This document shows, piece by piece, positions 17,956 to 27,128 of a DNA stretch of 61,683 bases; the first letter of the stretch is position 1, and every line of letters begins with the position of its first letter. The notes under the pieces were generated by a model that did not search any database, was not told where the DNA came from, and saw nothing but the letters and a program-made list of their open reading frames with translations. This DNA is from an uncultured Acidobacteriota bacterium (lineage in GTDB: Bacteria; Acidobacteriota; Vicinamibacteria; Vicinamibacterales; CAVVIG01), in the NCBI GenBank assembly GCA_902825985.1, contig CADEDC010000023.1, forward strand, positions 1 to 61,683, in the 5' to 3' direction. Both the position numbers and the translations under genes were made by a program.

Positions 17956-19809
17956 CTAGTCGAACCGCTCGCGGCGAATCGTCACCTTCTTGCCGCGCAA
18001 CGTCGTCCGCTTCATCGCCGCGATGATGTCGTCGGCCAGCGCGTCCGGCACCTCGACCAACGAGAACTTGTCGGCGATCTCGATCGCGCCGAGAACCCGG
18101 TTCTCGACGCCGGCTTCACCGGTGATGGCACCGACAAGATCGCCCGGCCGGATACCGGCCTGGCGGCCGGCGCCGACGAACAGCCGGACCGTATCGCCGC
18201 CGCCACGATTCGGTCGCGGTCGCGCATCACGGTCGCGCGGCGCGGCGGCCGCCGCGGCGCTGGCGGTGGCGCCCTGGACCCGCTCGCCCCAGCCCGGCAC
18301 GCCGCGCTCGGCCCAGCGCGCGGCGCGGCCGCGCGGCGGCGCGCCGGCGTCACCGCCCCGCGCCTCGCCGGACGACCGGGCGGACGGCCGATCGGAACGC
18401 GACCCGGGCGCCGGCGGCGCCGGAATCTCGATGTCGTCCCGCCCACCGGTGGCGTCGTGCGCCATCTTCACCGCTGCCGCCGCGATGTCGACAATGTCGA
18501 ACTCCTGCGCCAGCGTCTGGACGACGACGCGGAAGTGATCGAGCTCCCCGGCCACGAGCTGCTCGCGCAGTGACGCCCGGGTGAGATCGAGCCGGCGCGC
18601 CCGCAAGTCCGCCACGGTCGGCAGCACGCCGATGTCGATCTTCGACTTCGTGTAGTGCTCGATCGATCGCAGCAGGCGATGTTCGCGCGGCTCGGCCAGG
18701 GTGATGGCCGTCCCGCCCCGCCCGGCGCGGCCGGTACGGCCGATGCGGTGGAGATAGACCTCCGGCGCCGACGGCACGTCGTAGTTCACGACGTGCGATA
18801 GGTGCTCGATGTCGAGACCGCGCGCCGCGACATCGGTGGCGACCAGCAGGTCGGCGTTCTGCGCCCGGAACAGCGTCATCACGCGATCGCGCTGGCGCTG
18901 CGCCATGCCGCCGTGCAGCGCTTCGGCACGATGGCCGTGCGCGTGCAGCGTCTCGACCAGCGATTCGACCTCCTGCCGGGTGCGGCAGAAGACGAGCGTC
19001 GCCGCCGGGTCCTCCATGTCGAGCAGGCGCTCGAGCGCCGCCGGCTTGTGGGCGCGCTGGACGACATAGGCGACCTGCTTCACCCGCGGCATCGCGCCGG
19101 CGGCGACCTTCTCGCGGGCGATGCTGACGCGCGCCGGATGGCGCAGGTGGCGATCCGCGATCGCCAGGATGCGCGTCGGCATCGTCGCCGAGAACAGCGC
19201 CGTCTGGTGCGTGTCGGGCGTCTTCTCCAGAATCGCTTCGATGTCCTCGGCGAAGCCCATGTCGAGCATCTCGTCGGCCTCGTCGAGGACGACGAACTCG
19301 ACGCCGCTCAGCTTGAGCGTCTCCCGGCGCAGGTGATCCAGGGCCCGCCCGGGCGTCGCGACGACGACATGGGCACCGCGATGGAGGGCGCTGATCTGGG
19401 CGTGCATCGGCGCACCGCCGTAGAGCGGCAGCACCGAGAGGCCGAGGCCCTTCGCGTACTTGTGGATCGCCTCGGCGACCTGCATCGCCAGCTCGCGCGT
19501 CGGCACGAGGACGAGACCGCAGGTCTGGCGGGCGGCGGGATGGCCGCCGGCCAGCCGCTGCAGCATCGGCAGCGCAAACGCCGCGGTCTTGCCGGTGCCG
19601 GTCGCCGCCTGGCCGAGCAGATCCTTGCCGTCGAGGAGCACCGGAATCGATTCGCGCTGCACCGGCGTCGGTTCTTCGTAGCCGAGGGCGGCCAGTGCCG
19701 CGCACAGCTCCTTGCGGAGGCCGAGCGCCTCGAAGGTTGCCGCCGGCGGGCCGGAGGACGCCGAGCCGATGGGATCACTCGCGGGAACAGTCATAGGAAC
19801 GTGTGTCAT
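17956..19809 (-). CDS. DEAD-box ATP-dependent RNA helicase with C-terminal DbpA-like RNA-binding domain
   Basis: A 617-residue helicase of the DeaD/CsdA type. RecA-like domain 1 has the Q motif (ATFEALGL to PTPVQRESIPVLL), Walker A AATGTGKT, PTRELA, and DEAD in VLDEADEMLDMGF; motif III is FSATMP. Domain 2 has VFCRT, the ATDVAARGLDIE block and HRIGRTGRAGR. Residues about 470-530 are a disordered Arg/Gly/Ala-rich linker, and the last 80 residues form a DbpA RNA-binding fold (VRLFVGAGRQAGIRPGDLVGAI). It should unwind structured RNA in ribosome assembly or mRNA decay, often at low temperature. It follows an RRM protein gene by 83 bases with a hairpin between them, suggesting a cold-linked operon. 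An in-frame ATG five codons in is an alternative start. Confidence 0.93.
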   Translation of the reverse strand: MTHVPMTVPASDPIGSASSGPPAATFEALGLRKELCAALAALGYEEPTPVQRESIPVLLDGKDLLGQAATGTGKTAAFALPMLQRLAGGHPAARQTCGLVLVPTRELAMQVAEAIHKYAKGLGLSVLPLYGGAPMHAQISALHRGAHVVVATPGRALDHLRRETLKLSGVEFVVLDEADEMLDMGFAEDIEAILEKTPDTHQTALFSATMPTRILAIADRHLRHPARVSIAREKVAAGAMPRVKQVAYVVQRAHKPAALERLLDMEDPAATLVFCRTRQEVESLVETLHAHGHRAEALHGGMAQRQRDRVMTLFRAQNADLLVATDVAARGLDIEHLSHVVNYDVPSAPEVYLHRIGRTGRAGRGGTAITLAEPREHRLLRSIEHYTKSKIDIGVLPTVADLRARRLDLTRASLREQLVAGELDHFRVVVQTLAQEFDIVDIAAAAVKMAHDATGGRDDIEIPAPPAPGSRSDRPSARSSGEARGGDAGAPPRGRAARWAERGVPGWGERVQGATASAAAAAAPRDRDARPRPNRGGGDTVRLFVGAGRQAGIRPGDLVGAITGEAGVENRVLGAIEIADKFSLVEVPDALADDIIAAMKRTTLRGKKVTIRRERFD

Positions 19810-19845
19810 GGAGCGGGGACGTACAGGTGCGTGGAACGAGCGGCA

Positions 19846-19868
19846 GCGGACGGCACGTCGCCGTCCGC
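19846..19868 (-). terminator. perfect 9-bp hairpin between RRM gene and helicase gene
   Basis: GCGGACGGC and GCCGTCCGC flank a five-base loop in the 83-bp gap. There is no T-run, so it may be an attenuator, an RNA-processing stem or a weak terminator that lowers helicase expression relative to the RRM gene. Confidence 0.5.
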
Positions 19869-19892
19869 CGCGGGCTCAGCGTCGTGCGGGAC

Positions 19893-20243
19893 TTACCAGC
19901 GCGGTTCGCGACGGCGATTGCCGCCACCACCACCGCCGCCGCCATTGCGGCCGCCGCCACCGCCACCGAAGCCGCCACCACCGCCGGAGAACTCGGCCTT
20001 CGGCCGCGCCTCGTTGACGGTCAGGGCGCGCCCTTCGAGCTGGTGTTCGTTCAGGCTCGATGCGGCCGCCGCCGCTTCCTCGTCAGTCGACATCTCGACG
20101 AACGCGAAGCCGCGGGCCCGGCCGGTGGCCATGTCGCGCATCACGCGCACCGATTCCACCGACCCGTACTGGCCGAACAGATCCTGCAGTTCCGTTTCGC
20201 CGGTCTGATAGGGAAGGTTTCCGACATACAACTTGCGACCCAT
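19893..20243 (-). CDS. RRM-domain RNA-binding protein with glycine-rich tail
   Basis: A 116-residue protein with one RNA-recognition motif: RNP2 is LYVGNL at residues 5-10 and RNP1 is RGFAFVEM at about 44-51. The tail from residue 86 is almost pure Gly with a few Arg, Asn and Phe, ending RRREPRW. Such proteins are like cyanobacterial Rbps and plant glycine-rich RNA-binding proteins, which rise in the cold and bind single-stranded RNA. I chose the second ATG (20243), seven bases after GAGGAG; the upstream ATG at 20249 overlaps that site. The long structured leader and the helicase behind it support a role in cold or RNA-structure control. Confidence 0.92.
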   Translation of the reverse strand: MGRKLYVGNLPYQTGETELQDLFGQYGSVESVRVMRDMATGRARGFAFVEMSTDEEAAAAASSLNEHQLEGRALTVNEARPKAEFSGGGGGFGGGGGGRNGGGGGGGGNRRREPRW

Positions 20244-20250
20244 GTGCATA

Positions 20251-20451
20251 CTCCTCGCACGTTCGCGTCCGCGAACGCCCCACCCCCCGCGCCATGAGGG
20301 CCAGGGGGTACCGATTGAAAACTCTGCCGAGTGAAGGAGTCACTCGCGCTTGAGGGTCACGCTAAGAGAATGCGAGTCGGAAAAAGGCTCGGACGGCTCT
20401 AGAGGCGGAACAACAATGCGTCAGGCAGGACTTTCAAGTGGTGACAGTCTA
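20251..20451 (-). promoter_or_regulatory. promoter and structured 5' leader of the RRM gene
   Basis: Read on the minus strand, an extended -10 (TGC then TAGACT, 20446-20451) implies a leader of roughly 195 bases. It contains a 7-bp hairpin at 20328-20346 (CGAGTGA/TCACTCG) whose five-base loop CTCCT is the complement of the ribosome-binding site GAGGAG at 20251-20256. An 8-bp inverted repeat CGTTCGCG/CGCGAACG at 20260-20277 stands just before that site. The start of transcription is inferred, not shown. Confidence 0.55.
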
Positions 20452-20588
20452 GCACAGGTCGGTGGCGCCCGGCCGCCGGGTGGCGGAGAATGGTCGGGCG
20501 CGGAACCGGCGACCGCCGGGTTACGTCTTACGTCGGACGGTCGCTGCGCCCGGCTGTCGAATCGCCCGACCGGAAACCGACCACCATT

Positions 20589-21809
20589 ATGGCCAACCTG
20601 AAGGATGAACTGGCGGCGCTCAAGATCGAGCGGCCGAAGGACCCGACCCCGCGGCCCTGGCTCAAGTGGGTGCTGCTGCTGATCATCCTCGGCGGGCTCG
20701 GCGCCGCGGCGGCCCGATACGCGGCGCGGCCACGGCCGATCGAGGCCGAAACCGCCGCCGTCACCCAGCGGGCGGTCGGCGCCCAGGCGGCGGTGCTCAA
20801 TGCGTCCGGCTACGTCACCGCCCGGCGCCGCGCCACGGTGTCGTCGAAAATCACCGGCAAGGTGGTCGCGGTCAACGTCGAGGAGGGGATGGCCATCAAG
20901 GAAGGGCAGATCCTCGCGCGGCTGGACGACGCGCAGTTCAAGGCGGCGCTGGCGCTGGCCGAGGCCCAGGCGGAGGCGGCGCGGCGCGGGATGCGCGAGA
21001 GCGAGGTGCGGCTGAACGAGGCGCGGCTCGCGCTTGGCCGCTCGGAGCGGCTGGTGGCCGACAAACTTGTCACCGCGGCCGAACTCGACACCGCCCAGGC
21101 GCAGGTCGACTCGCTCATCGCGCGCATCGACGCGGCCCGGGAACAGGTCAGCGTCGCCGAGCGCCAGATCGAGGTCGAACGGACGAATCTCGACAACACC
21201 GTCGTGCGGGCGCCGTTCAGCGGCATCGCGGTGTCGAAGGATGCCCAGGCCGGCGAGATGGTCTCCCCCGCCGCCGCCGGCGGCGGCTTCACCCGCACCG
21301 GCATCTGCACCATCGTCGACATGCGGTCGCTCGAAATTGAGGTCGACGTGAACGAGAGCTACATCAATCGGGTGAAGGACGGCCAGCCGGTCACCGCCGT
21401 GCTCAACGCCTACCCCGACTGGCAGATTCCGGCGAAGGTCATCACGACGGTGCCGAAGGCGGATCGCCAGAAAGCCACGGTGCTCGTCCGCATCGGGTTC
21501 GCCGAGCTCGACCCGCGCATCCTGCCCGACATGGGGGTGAAGGTGACGTTCCTCCGTGAGGCGGAGGCGGCGCCGGCGCAGGCCAGCGCGCGACCGGTGA
21601 TGCTGGTGCCGAAGACCGCGGTGAAAACGGAGAACGACAACACCTACGTCTTCGTCGTGGCCAACGGGCTGGTCGACCGCCGCGCGGTGACCGTCGGCGG
21701 CAACGACGGCGACCGGCTCGAAGTCATCGCCGGTGTCAACTCCGGCGAGCGGGTCGTCGTGGCGCCGACCGCCGAGATCAAAGCCGGCGTACAGGTGGTC
21801 GGCAGGTAG
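20589..21809 (+). CDS. periplasmic adaptor (HlyD/MacA-like membrane fusion protein)
   Basis: A 406-residue protein with a cytoplasmic N-terminus, one transmembrane helix at about 25-45, and a split lipoyl domain (LNASGYVTARRRATVSSKITGKV at the front, LDNTVVRAPFSGIAV after the hairpin). The helical hairpin between about 95 and 190 is Ala/Glu/Arg-rich, and beta-barrel and proximal domains follow. MacA-type proteins link an inner-membrane ABC transporter to an outer-membrane channel. I chose the ATG at 20589; the frame extends to 20490 but without adaptor-like sequence. The next three genes on this strand are the matching ATPase and two permeases. Confidence 0.9.
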   Translation: MANLKDELAALKIERPKDPTPRPWLKWVLLLIILGGLGAAAARYAARPRPIEAETAAVTQRAVGAQAAVLNASGYVTARRRATVSSKITGKVVAVNVEEGMAIKEGQILARLDDAQFKAALALAEAQAEAARRGMRESEVRLNEARLALGRSERLVADKLVTAAELDTAQAQVDSLIARIDAAREQVSVAERQIEVERTNLDNTVVRAPFSGIAVSKDAQAGEMVSPAAAGGGFTRTGICTIVDMRSLEIEVDVNESYINRVKDGQPVTAVLNAYPDWQIPAKVITTVPKADRQKATVLVRIGFAELDPRILPDMGVKVTFLREAEAAPAQASARPVMLVPKTAVKTENDNTYVFVVANGLVDRRAVTVGGNDGDRLEVIAGVNSGERVVVAPTAEIKAGVQVVGR

Positions 21810-21851
21810 GGGTGTGCCGTCGGTCGACGGAGCAGGAGAGCAGACACCGCC

Positions 21852-22544
21852 ATGAGTGACAGCCCACTGGTCAAGGTCCGCGACGTCCACAAGTTCTACA
21901 CGCGCGGCAGCGAGCGCGTCGACGTGCTGAAGGGCGTCAGCATCGACATCCCGCCGGGCGATTTCCTCGCCCTGATGGGACCGTCCGGGTCCGGCAAGAC
22001 GACCCTGCTCAACATGCTCGGCGGCATCGACCAGCCGAGCCAGGGGCTCATCGAGGTGGACGGCGTGTCGATCGGCAACCTGAGTGGCGGCGCCCTGTCC
22101 CGCTGGCGGGCCGCGCACGTCGGCTTCGTCTTCCAGTTGTACAACCTGATGCCGGCGCTCACCGCGCTCAAGAACGTCGAGCTGCCGCTGCTGCTCACCA
22201 AGCTGTCGCGGTCGGAACGGCTGAAGCGCGCGACGATTGCGCTGAAAGTCGTGGGGCTCGAAGAACGGCTCACCCACTATCCGCGGCAGCTGTCCGGCGG
22301 CCAGGAACAGCGGGTCGGCATCGCCCGCGCCATCGTCACCGACCCGACGCTGCTGCTCTGCGACGAGCCGACCGGCGACCTCGACCGCAAGGCCGGCGAC
22401 GAGGTCCTCGACCTGCTGCAGACGCTGAATCGCGACTACGGCAAGACCATCGTGATGGTGACGCACGACCCGCACGCCGCGGACCGCGCCCGCCGGACGC
22501 TGCACCTGGAGAAAGGGGTGCTGGTGGGGAGCCTGGCGGCATGA
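21852..22544 (+). CDS. ABC transporter ATP-binding protein, MacB/LolD type
   Basis: A 230-residue nucleotide-binding subunit. Walker A is GPSGSGKTT (about 43-51), the signature is LSGGQEQRVGIARAI (about 141-155), Walker B is TLLLCDEPTGDLD, and the switch His lies in VMVTHDPHAA. The sequence is closest in style to the LolD/MacB family that powers mechanotransmission transporters rather than importers. Its stop overlaps the first permease start as ATGA. The gene belongs to a four-gene adaptor-ATPase-permease-permease cluster; the substrate is not evident, and lipoprotein, peptide or macrolide-like export are all family possibilities. Confidence 0.92.
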   Translation: MSDSPLVKVRDVHKFYTRGSERVDVLKGVSIDIPPGDFLALMGPSGSGKTTLLNMLGGIDQPSQGLIEVDGVSIGNLSGGALSRWRAAHVGFVFQLYNLMPALTALKNVELPLLLTKLSRSERLKRATIALKVVGLEERLTHYPRQLSGGQEQRVGIARAIVTDPTLLLCDEPTGDLDRKAGDEVLDLLQTLNRDYGKTIVMVTHDPHAADRARRTLHLEKGVLVGSLAA

Positions 22545-23689
22545 AGTTCCTGCCCCTCGTCTGGAAGAACATCTGGCGGCGCAAGTTCCGCACGACCTTC
22601 ACGCTGCTGTCGATCTTCATCGCGTTCCTGCTCTTCGGGATCCTGATGACGATCCGCAACTCGTTCGCCTTCGGCGTCCAGATCGCCGGCCTCGACCGCC
22701 TCGTGCTGATCAACAAGGTGAGCCTGATCATGCCGCTGCCGTTCGCCTATCAGGCCCGGCTGCAGTCGGTGCCCGGCGTCGAGCTGGTCACCCACAACTC
22801 GTGGTTCAACGGCATCTACCAGGACCCGTCGAACTTCTTCGCGAACATCGCCGTCGAGCCCGAGCCGTTCATGAAGGTGTATCCGGAGTACACGCTGCCG
22901 CCGGACGAGATGCAGGCGTGGCTCGAAGACCGTCAGGGCGCCATCGTCGGCCGCGACCTGGCGAGCCGTTTCGGCTGGAAGGTCGGCGACCGCGTGCCGC
23001 TCGTCGGCACCATCTTCCCGCCGAAGACCGGCGACGTCTGGGAGTTCAACGTCCGCGGCATCTACGACGGCGCCGACGGCATCGACAAGACGCAGTTCTT
23101 CTTCCGCTACGACTACCTCGAGGAGAACCGGACGTTCGGCGAGGGCCAGGTCGGCTGGTACGTCGTGAAGATTGCCGACGGCTCGCGCGCCGTCGAGATG
23201 AGCCGGCAGTTCGACTCGATGTTCGAGAACTCGCCGGCCGAGACCAAGACGACCACCGAGAAGGGGTTCGTCGAGGGATTCGCGAGCCAGGTCGGCGACA
23301 TCGGGTCGATCATGATCGCGGTGTCGTCGGTGGTCCTGGTGATGTTCGGACTGGTGGCGGCGAGCACGATGGCGCAATCGGTCCGCGAGCGGACGGCGGA
23401 GCTCGCCGTGCTCAAGACGCTGGGCTTCACCGGACCGGCAATCCTGCTGCTGGTGCTCGCCGAATCGTTGTTCATCGTCTTTCTCGGCGGCGGACTGGGG
23501 CTGGCGCTCGCCTGGCTCATCGTCCAGGGGGGCGACCCGACCGGTGGCCTGCTCGCCATCTTCGTGCTGCCGACCGCCGACGTCTGGTTCGGCGTCGGAC
23601 TGATGACCGCGATGGGCATCCTCGCCGGCATGGCACCGGCCGTCAACGCGATGCGCCTGAAGATCACCGACGCGTTGCGCCGGAACTAG
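22541..23689 (+). CDS. FtsX-like ABC transporter permease
   Basis: A 382-residue permease with an N-terminal transmembrane helix at about 20-38 (TLLSIFIAFLLFG), a large periplasmic MacB_PCD-like domain (about 45-250), and three C-terminal helices in the FtsX domain. The coupling region between the last helices reads VRERTAELAVLKTLGFT, typical of MacB/LolCE proteins. It is translationally coupled to the ATPase gene by a 4-base overlap. With the next gene it should form a heterodimeric permease, as in LolCE, rather than the homodimer of classical MacB, whose ATPase is fused. Confidence 0.9.
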   Translation: MKFLPLVWKNIWRRKFRTTFTLLSIFIAFLLFGILMTIRNSFAFGVQIAGLDRLVLINKVSLIMPLPFAYQARLQSVPGVELVTHNSWFNGIYQDPSNFFANIAVEPEPFMKVYPEYTLPPDEMQAWLEDRQGAIVGRDLASRFGWKVGDRVPLVGTIFPPKTGDVWEFNVRGIYDGADGIDKTQFFFRYDYLEENRTFGEGQVGWYVVKIADGSRAVEMSRQFDSMFENSPAETKTTTEKGFVEGFASQVGDIGSIMIAVSSVVLVMFGLVAASTMAQSVRERTAELAVLKTLGFTGPAILLLVLAESLFIVFLGGGLGLALAWLIVQGGDPTGGLLAIFVLPTADVWFGVGLMTAMGILAGMAPAVNAMRLKITDALRRN

Positions 23690-23706
23690 ACGAAGGGACC
23701 GACGCC

Positions 23707-24897
23707 ATGTACTGGCTGAAACAGACGATCGCGGTAATGGCGCTGAACATCCGGACGATCCCGGCGCGCCTCAGCTCGTCGGCCGTGTCGGTGGTCGGCA
23801 TCGCCGGCGTCGTGGTGGTGTTCGTGTCGGTGCTGTCCATCGCCTCGGGATTCCAGGCGGCGATGCAGGGGTCCGGCTCGGCGAGCCGGGCACTCGTGAT
23901 GCGCAGCGGCGCCGACAGCGAGTTGACCAGCGGCGTGTCGAACGTCGAATCCGACATCATCAAGCAGGCACCCGGGATGCTGCGCGACGGCCAGAGCGGA
24001 CTGGCGTCGTCCGAGATGTACGTCATCCTCGACCTGCCCAAGAAGTCGGCGCCGGCGACCTCGGCGAACGTGCCGATGCGCGGCCTCGAACCGGCCGGCC
24101 TCCCGCTGCGCCCGGAGGTGTCGATTGTCGAAGGACGGCTGTTCGAGTTCGGCACCAACGAGGTGATCGCCGGACGCGGCGCCAGCGCGCAGTTCGTCAA
24201 CCTCGGCGTCGGCGACACCGTGACCTCCGGGCAGAACCGCTGGCAGGTCGTCGGCATCTTCGAAGCGGACGGCGGCGTGTCGGAAACCGAGGTGTGGACC
24301 GACGTCCGCACGCTTCAGGGCGCCTACCGCCGCGGCAACACCTATCAGTCGGTGCTCGCCGGGCTCGAGTCGCCCGAGGCGTTCGGCACGTTCCGCGACT
24401 GGCTCACCGCGAATCCGCAGCTGAACGTCTCCATCCGCCGCGAGAACGAGTACTACGCGAGCCAGGGGCAGACGCTCAGCCAGCTGATCCAGACGGTAGG
24501 CGTCGGCATCTCCCTCTTGATGGGGCTGGGCGCGGTGTTCGGGGCGGTCCTGACCATGTACACGGCGGTCGCCACGCGATCCCGTGAAATCGCGACGCTG
24601 CGTGCTCTCGGCTTCGAGACGAGCTCGGTCATCGTCTCGGTGCTCGCCGAGTCGATGGTGCTCGGCGCGGTGGGCGGCACGATCGGCGGCGCGCTTGCCT
24701 ACTTCGGCTTCAACGGCTACCAGACGTCGACGATGAACTTCCAGACGTTCAGCCAGGTGGCGTTCGCGTTCCGGGTGACGCCGGCGCTGCTCGGCCTCGG
24801 TCTGTTCTGCGCGCTCGCGATGGGCCTGATCGGCGGACTGCTGCCGGCGTTGCGCGCCGCCAGCCTGCCGATTCCGTCGGCGCTTCGCGAGTTGTAG
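23707..24897 (+). CDS. FtsX-like ABC transporter permease, second subunit
   Basis: A 396-residue permease of the same layout as its neighbour: first helix at about 23-48 (SAVSVVGIAGVVVVFVSVLS), periplasmic domain to about 270, then three helices with the coupling line TRSREIATLRALGFETSSV. The AAGGGA ribosome-binding site and 17-bp gap show it is in the same operon. The two permeases are clearly related but differ through the periplasmic domain, which fits an asymmetric transporter that handles one substrate. It ends 12 bases before arfB. Confidence 0.9.
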   Translation: MYWLKQTIAVMALNIRTIPARLSSSAVSVVGIAGVVVVFVSVLSIASGFQAAMQGSGSASRALVMRSGADSELTSGVSNVESDIIKQAPGMLRDGQSGLASSEMYVILDLPKKSAPATSANVPMRGLEPAGLPLRPEVSIVEGRLFEFGTNEVIAGRGASAQFVNLGVGDTVTSGQNRWQVVGIFEADGGVSETEVWTDVRTLQGAYRRGNTYQSVLAGLESPEAFGTFRDWLTANPQLNVSIRRENEYYASQGQTLSQLIQTVGVGISLLMGLGAVFGAVLTMYTAVATRSREIATLRALGFETSSVIVSVLAESMVLGAVGGTIGGALAYFGFNGYQTSTMNFQTFSQVAFAFRVTPALLGLGLFCALAMGLIGGLLPALRAASLPIPSALREL

Positions 24898-24909
24898 ACT
24901 GTTCGCACG

Positions 24910-25326
24910 ATGATTGAGATCGCTCCGGGCGTATCGATCGACGAGTCCGAGATCAGCGAGCGCTTCGTCCGTGCCTCGGGTCCTGGCGGGCAGAACGTCA
25001 ACAAGGTGTCGACGGCGGTCGAGTTGCGCTTCGACGTCGTCCGCTCGACGCTGCCCGACGACGTCAAGCGCCGGCTGCGGACGCTGGCCCGCAATCGCAT
25101 CAGCGAAGACGGCCTGCTCCTGATCGACAGCCGCGTCCATCGCTCGCAACTGGACAATCGCGAGGCAGCGCGTGAGCGGCTCATCGAACTGTTGAAGAAG
25201 GCGGCCATCCGGCCGAAGAAGCGCCGGGCCACCCGGCCCTCGATCTCGGCGCGCGAACGGCGGATCGACGCGAAGAAGCGGCGCGGCGAGATCAAGTCGC
25301 AGCGGCGCCGCCGCGGCGGCGACTGA
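24910..25326 (+). CDS. arfB: alternative ribosome-rescue factor ArfB (YaeJ type)
   Basis: A 138-residue peptidyl-tRNA hydrolase that frees stalled non-stop ribosomes. The RF-1 domain has the catalytic GGQ at residues 26-28 within RASGPGGQNVNKVSTAVELRF. The C-terminal 40 residues are a very basic tail (KKRRATRP to QRRRRGG) that enters the empty mRNA channel. Length and tail match the family and it lacks the domains of full release factors. It follows the ABC operon by 12 bases, so it may be read through from it, but no functional link is apparent. Confidence 0.93.
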   Translation: MIEIAPGVSIDESEISERFVRASGPGGQNVNKVSTAVELRFDVVRSTLPDDVKRRLRTLARNRISEDGLLLIDSRVHRSQLDNREAARERLIELLKKAAIRPKKRRATRPSISARERRIDAKKRRGEIKSQRRRRGGD

Positions 25327-25374
25327 CCGGCGGTTCGCCCGGCCAGCCGGCAGACAGGACCCGACGCGGACAAT

Positions 25375-26919
25375 TCAGCGCTGCGCCGTCGACGGCGGCG
25401 GCTGCCGGAAGACTTCCGTGTAGTCGAGATAGCGCGCCGTGCCGACCTCCGCGAGGTGTACCGCCACCCGATAGGAGCCGTCCGCAGTCTGCACGCGCTC
25501 GACCCGGCGCCGGATCGGCACGGCGTCGGGCGCCGGTCCCGTTCGCAGCGCTTCATCGATCGATCGGCCGGTCATGCTGGCCGGGATGTCCACCCCGGCC
25601 AGCTTCAGCAGCGTCGGCGCCAGGTCGGCATTCGCCACCGGCACCTGGCTGCGCGTCCGCTCGCGGAAGTCGGGCCCCGCCGCGATCAGCGTGTTGTGGA
25701 TGTCGTAGGGGCTGGACGTGCCGTGTCCGGCGACGCCGCCCTGCGTCGTCCGGCCGGGCCACCCGGTGGTGTTCTTCTCGTGGCTCCAGTTGGCCGACAC
25801 CAGGATCGCGGCCGAGCGCGCATGCTCCCAGCGTGCCACCGGGAAGGCGAGCGTGCCGGCGACGACGCCGTGTGCCGCGCCCGGCGCTGCCGCTCTCGTG
25901 AAGATGGCGCCGATCGCCGGCTGCTTCTGGAGCGCCGCGACGACTGTCTCGACGCGGGCGGGATCGGCCGGGCCGCGGAAGTTGATGGCCCCTTCGGTCA
26001 CGACGATGTCAGGCGTCCCGTCCGCCATCGTCCTGGCGAACGGTGCGACCAGCGCGGCCAGCGTCATCCCGCCGGTATGGGTCGAGAAGCCGTGGTCGGA
26101 TGTGACGATGATGTTCGTCCGCGCCAGGCGGTCCTGAGCGCGCAACGCATCCTCGATGCGGCCGATCTCGGCATCCACGTGGCGCAATGACTGCGTCGTG
26201 GCCGGGGAGCCGATGCCGGTCGCGTGCGCTGTCGCGTCCGGATCGCCGAACCAGACCGCCGTGACGTCCGACTGCCGATCCTTCAGGCCGAACTGCAGCA
26301 CGGCATCGGTCACCCAGCGGTTGCGGCGGTGGTTGGGGATCGCCTCGGCCGGCGGCTCGCCCAGTGCCGCCACGAGCGTCGGCCGCAGTGCGACGGGGCG
26401 GATGTAGTCGGGATTCACCACCGTCGCGGCGCCGCGCGGTGAGCCGAGCAGGAGGGCCGCGCCGGTCGATCCGGCGCTGAAGATCGTCAACGTCTTCCCC
26501 GCCTGCTGCAGGGCCGTCCCGAGCGTCGGCGCCGTCAGCAGGACGCCTTCCGCCGCTTCCATCGCCTCGAGCTCGCGAAACTCCGACGTGTCGATGCCGC
26601 GGGTCGGAGCGGTCCTCTCCGAATAGACCGTGTTGCCGAGCAGTCCGTGCGTCTCGGGGAACGAACCGGTGGCGATAGACGAGGCGTTGACCCGCGTGAC
26701 GGTGGGAAACACCGAGTGATTGGCCTCGAACAGCACGCCGCGCTGACCGAGCGCGTGCAGGCGCGGCATCACGTCCGCGGTGACGTAGTCGGGCCGCAAC
26801 CCATCCACGATCAGCAGGATGTGAAAGCGGGAAGGCTGCGCCGTCAGGCCCAGCTCGGAAATCGTGACCGCGGCGACGCCGCCGATCAAGGTCAGCGCTT
26901 CGCGACGGGAAATCAGCAT
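25375..26919 (-). CDS. Tat-exported type I phosphodiesterase / nucleotide pyrophosphatase-like protein
   Basis: A 514-residue alkaline-phosphatase-superfamily hydrolase. The N-terminus has a twin-arginine signal (SRREALTLIGG) with a hydrophobic stretch to about residue 28. The metal Asp is in LLIVDGLRPDY (Asp39), and the nucleophile Thr is probably Thr75 in FPTVTRVNASSIATG. Later metal ligands appear in VWFGDPDATAH, TSDHGFSTHTG and GHGTSS. The family cleaves phosphodiester or pyrophosphate bonds in nucleotides and lipids in the periplasm. It converges on arfB with a 48-bp gap. The exact substrate cannot be read from sequence. Confidence 0.87.
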   Translation of the reverse strand: MLISRREALTLIGGVAAVTISELGLTAQPSRFHILLIVDGLRPDYVTADVMPRLHALGQRGVLFEANHSVFPTVTRVNASSIATGSFPETHGLLGNTVYSERTAPTRGIDTSEFRELEAMEAAEGVLLTAPTLGTALQQAGKTLTIFSAGSTGAALLLGSPRGAATVVNPDYIRPVALRPTLVAALGEPPAEAIPNHRRNRWVTDAVLQFGLKDRQSDVTAVWFGDPDATAHATGIGSPATTQSLRHVDAEIGRIEDALRAQDRLARTNIIVTSDHGFSTHTGGMTLAALVAPFARTMADGTPDIVVTEGAINFRGPADPARVETVVAALQKQPAIGAIFTRAAAPGAAHGVVAGTLAFPVARWEHARSAAILVSANWSHEKNTTGWPGRTTQGGVAGHGTSSPYDIHNTLIAAGPDFRERTRSQVPVANADLAPTLLKLAGVDIPASMTGRSIDEALRTGPAPDAVPIRRRVERVQTADGSYRVAVHLAEVGTARYLDYTEVFRQPPPSTAQR

Positions 26920-27128
26920 CTGCCTGTCCTCCGGTGTCGGTACCCTGCCGGTCGATCGTCAGCCCGACACCGGACGGGCGTGGCGCGATCGTTGGCGGGC
27001 CCTGATGATGCGTCCGTGTGTGAAACAGCCTATCGAGCGACCGTGTCGCCGCCGCGACGATGCCGGAACAAGGAGGTAACGGATCGACGACGTGCCGCGT
27101 CACGCCGCGCTGGTCGGCCGGTGACCGG

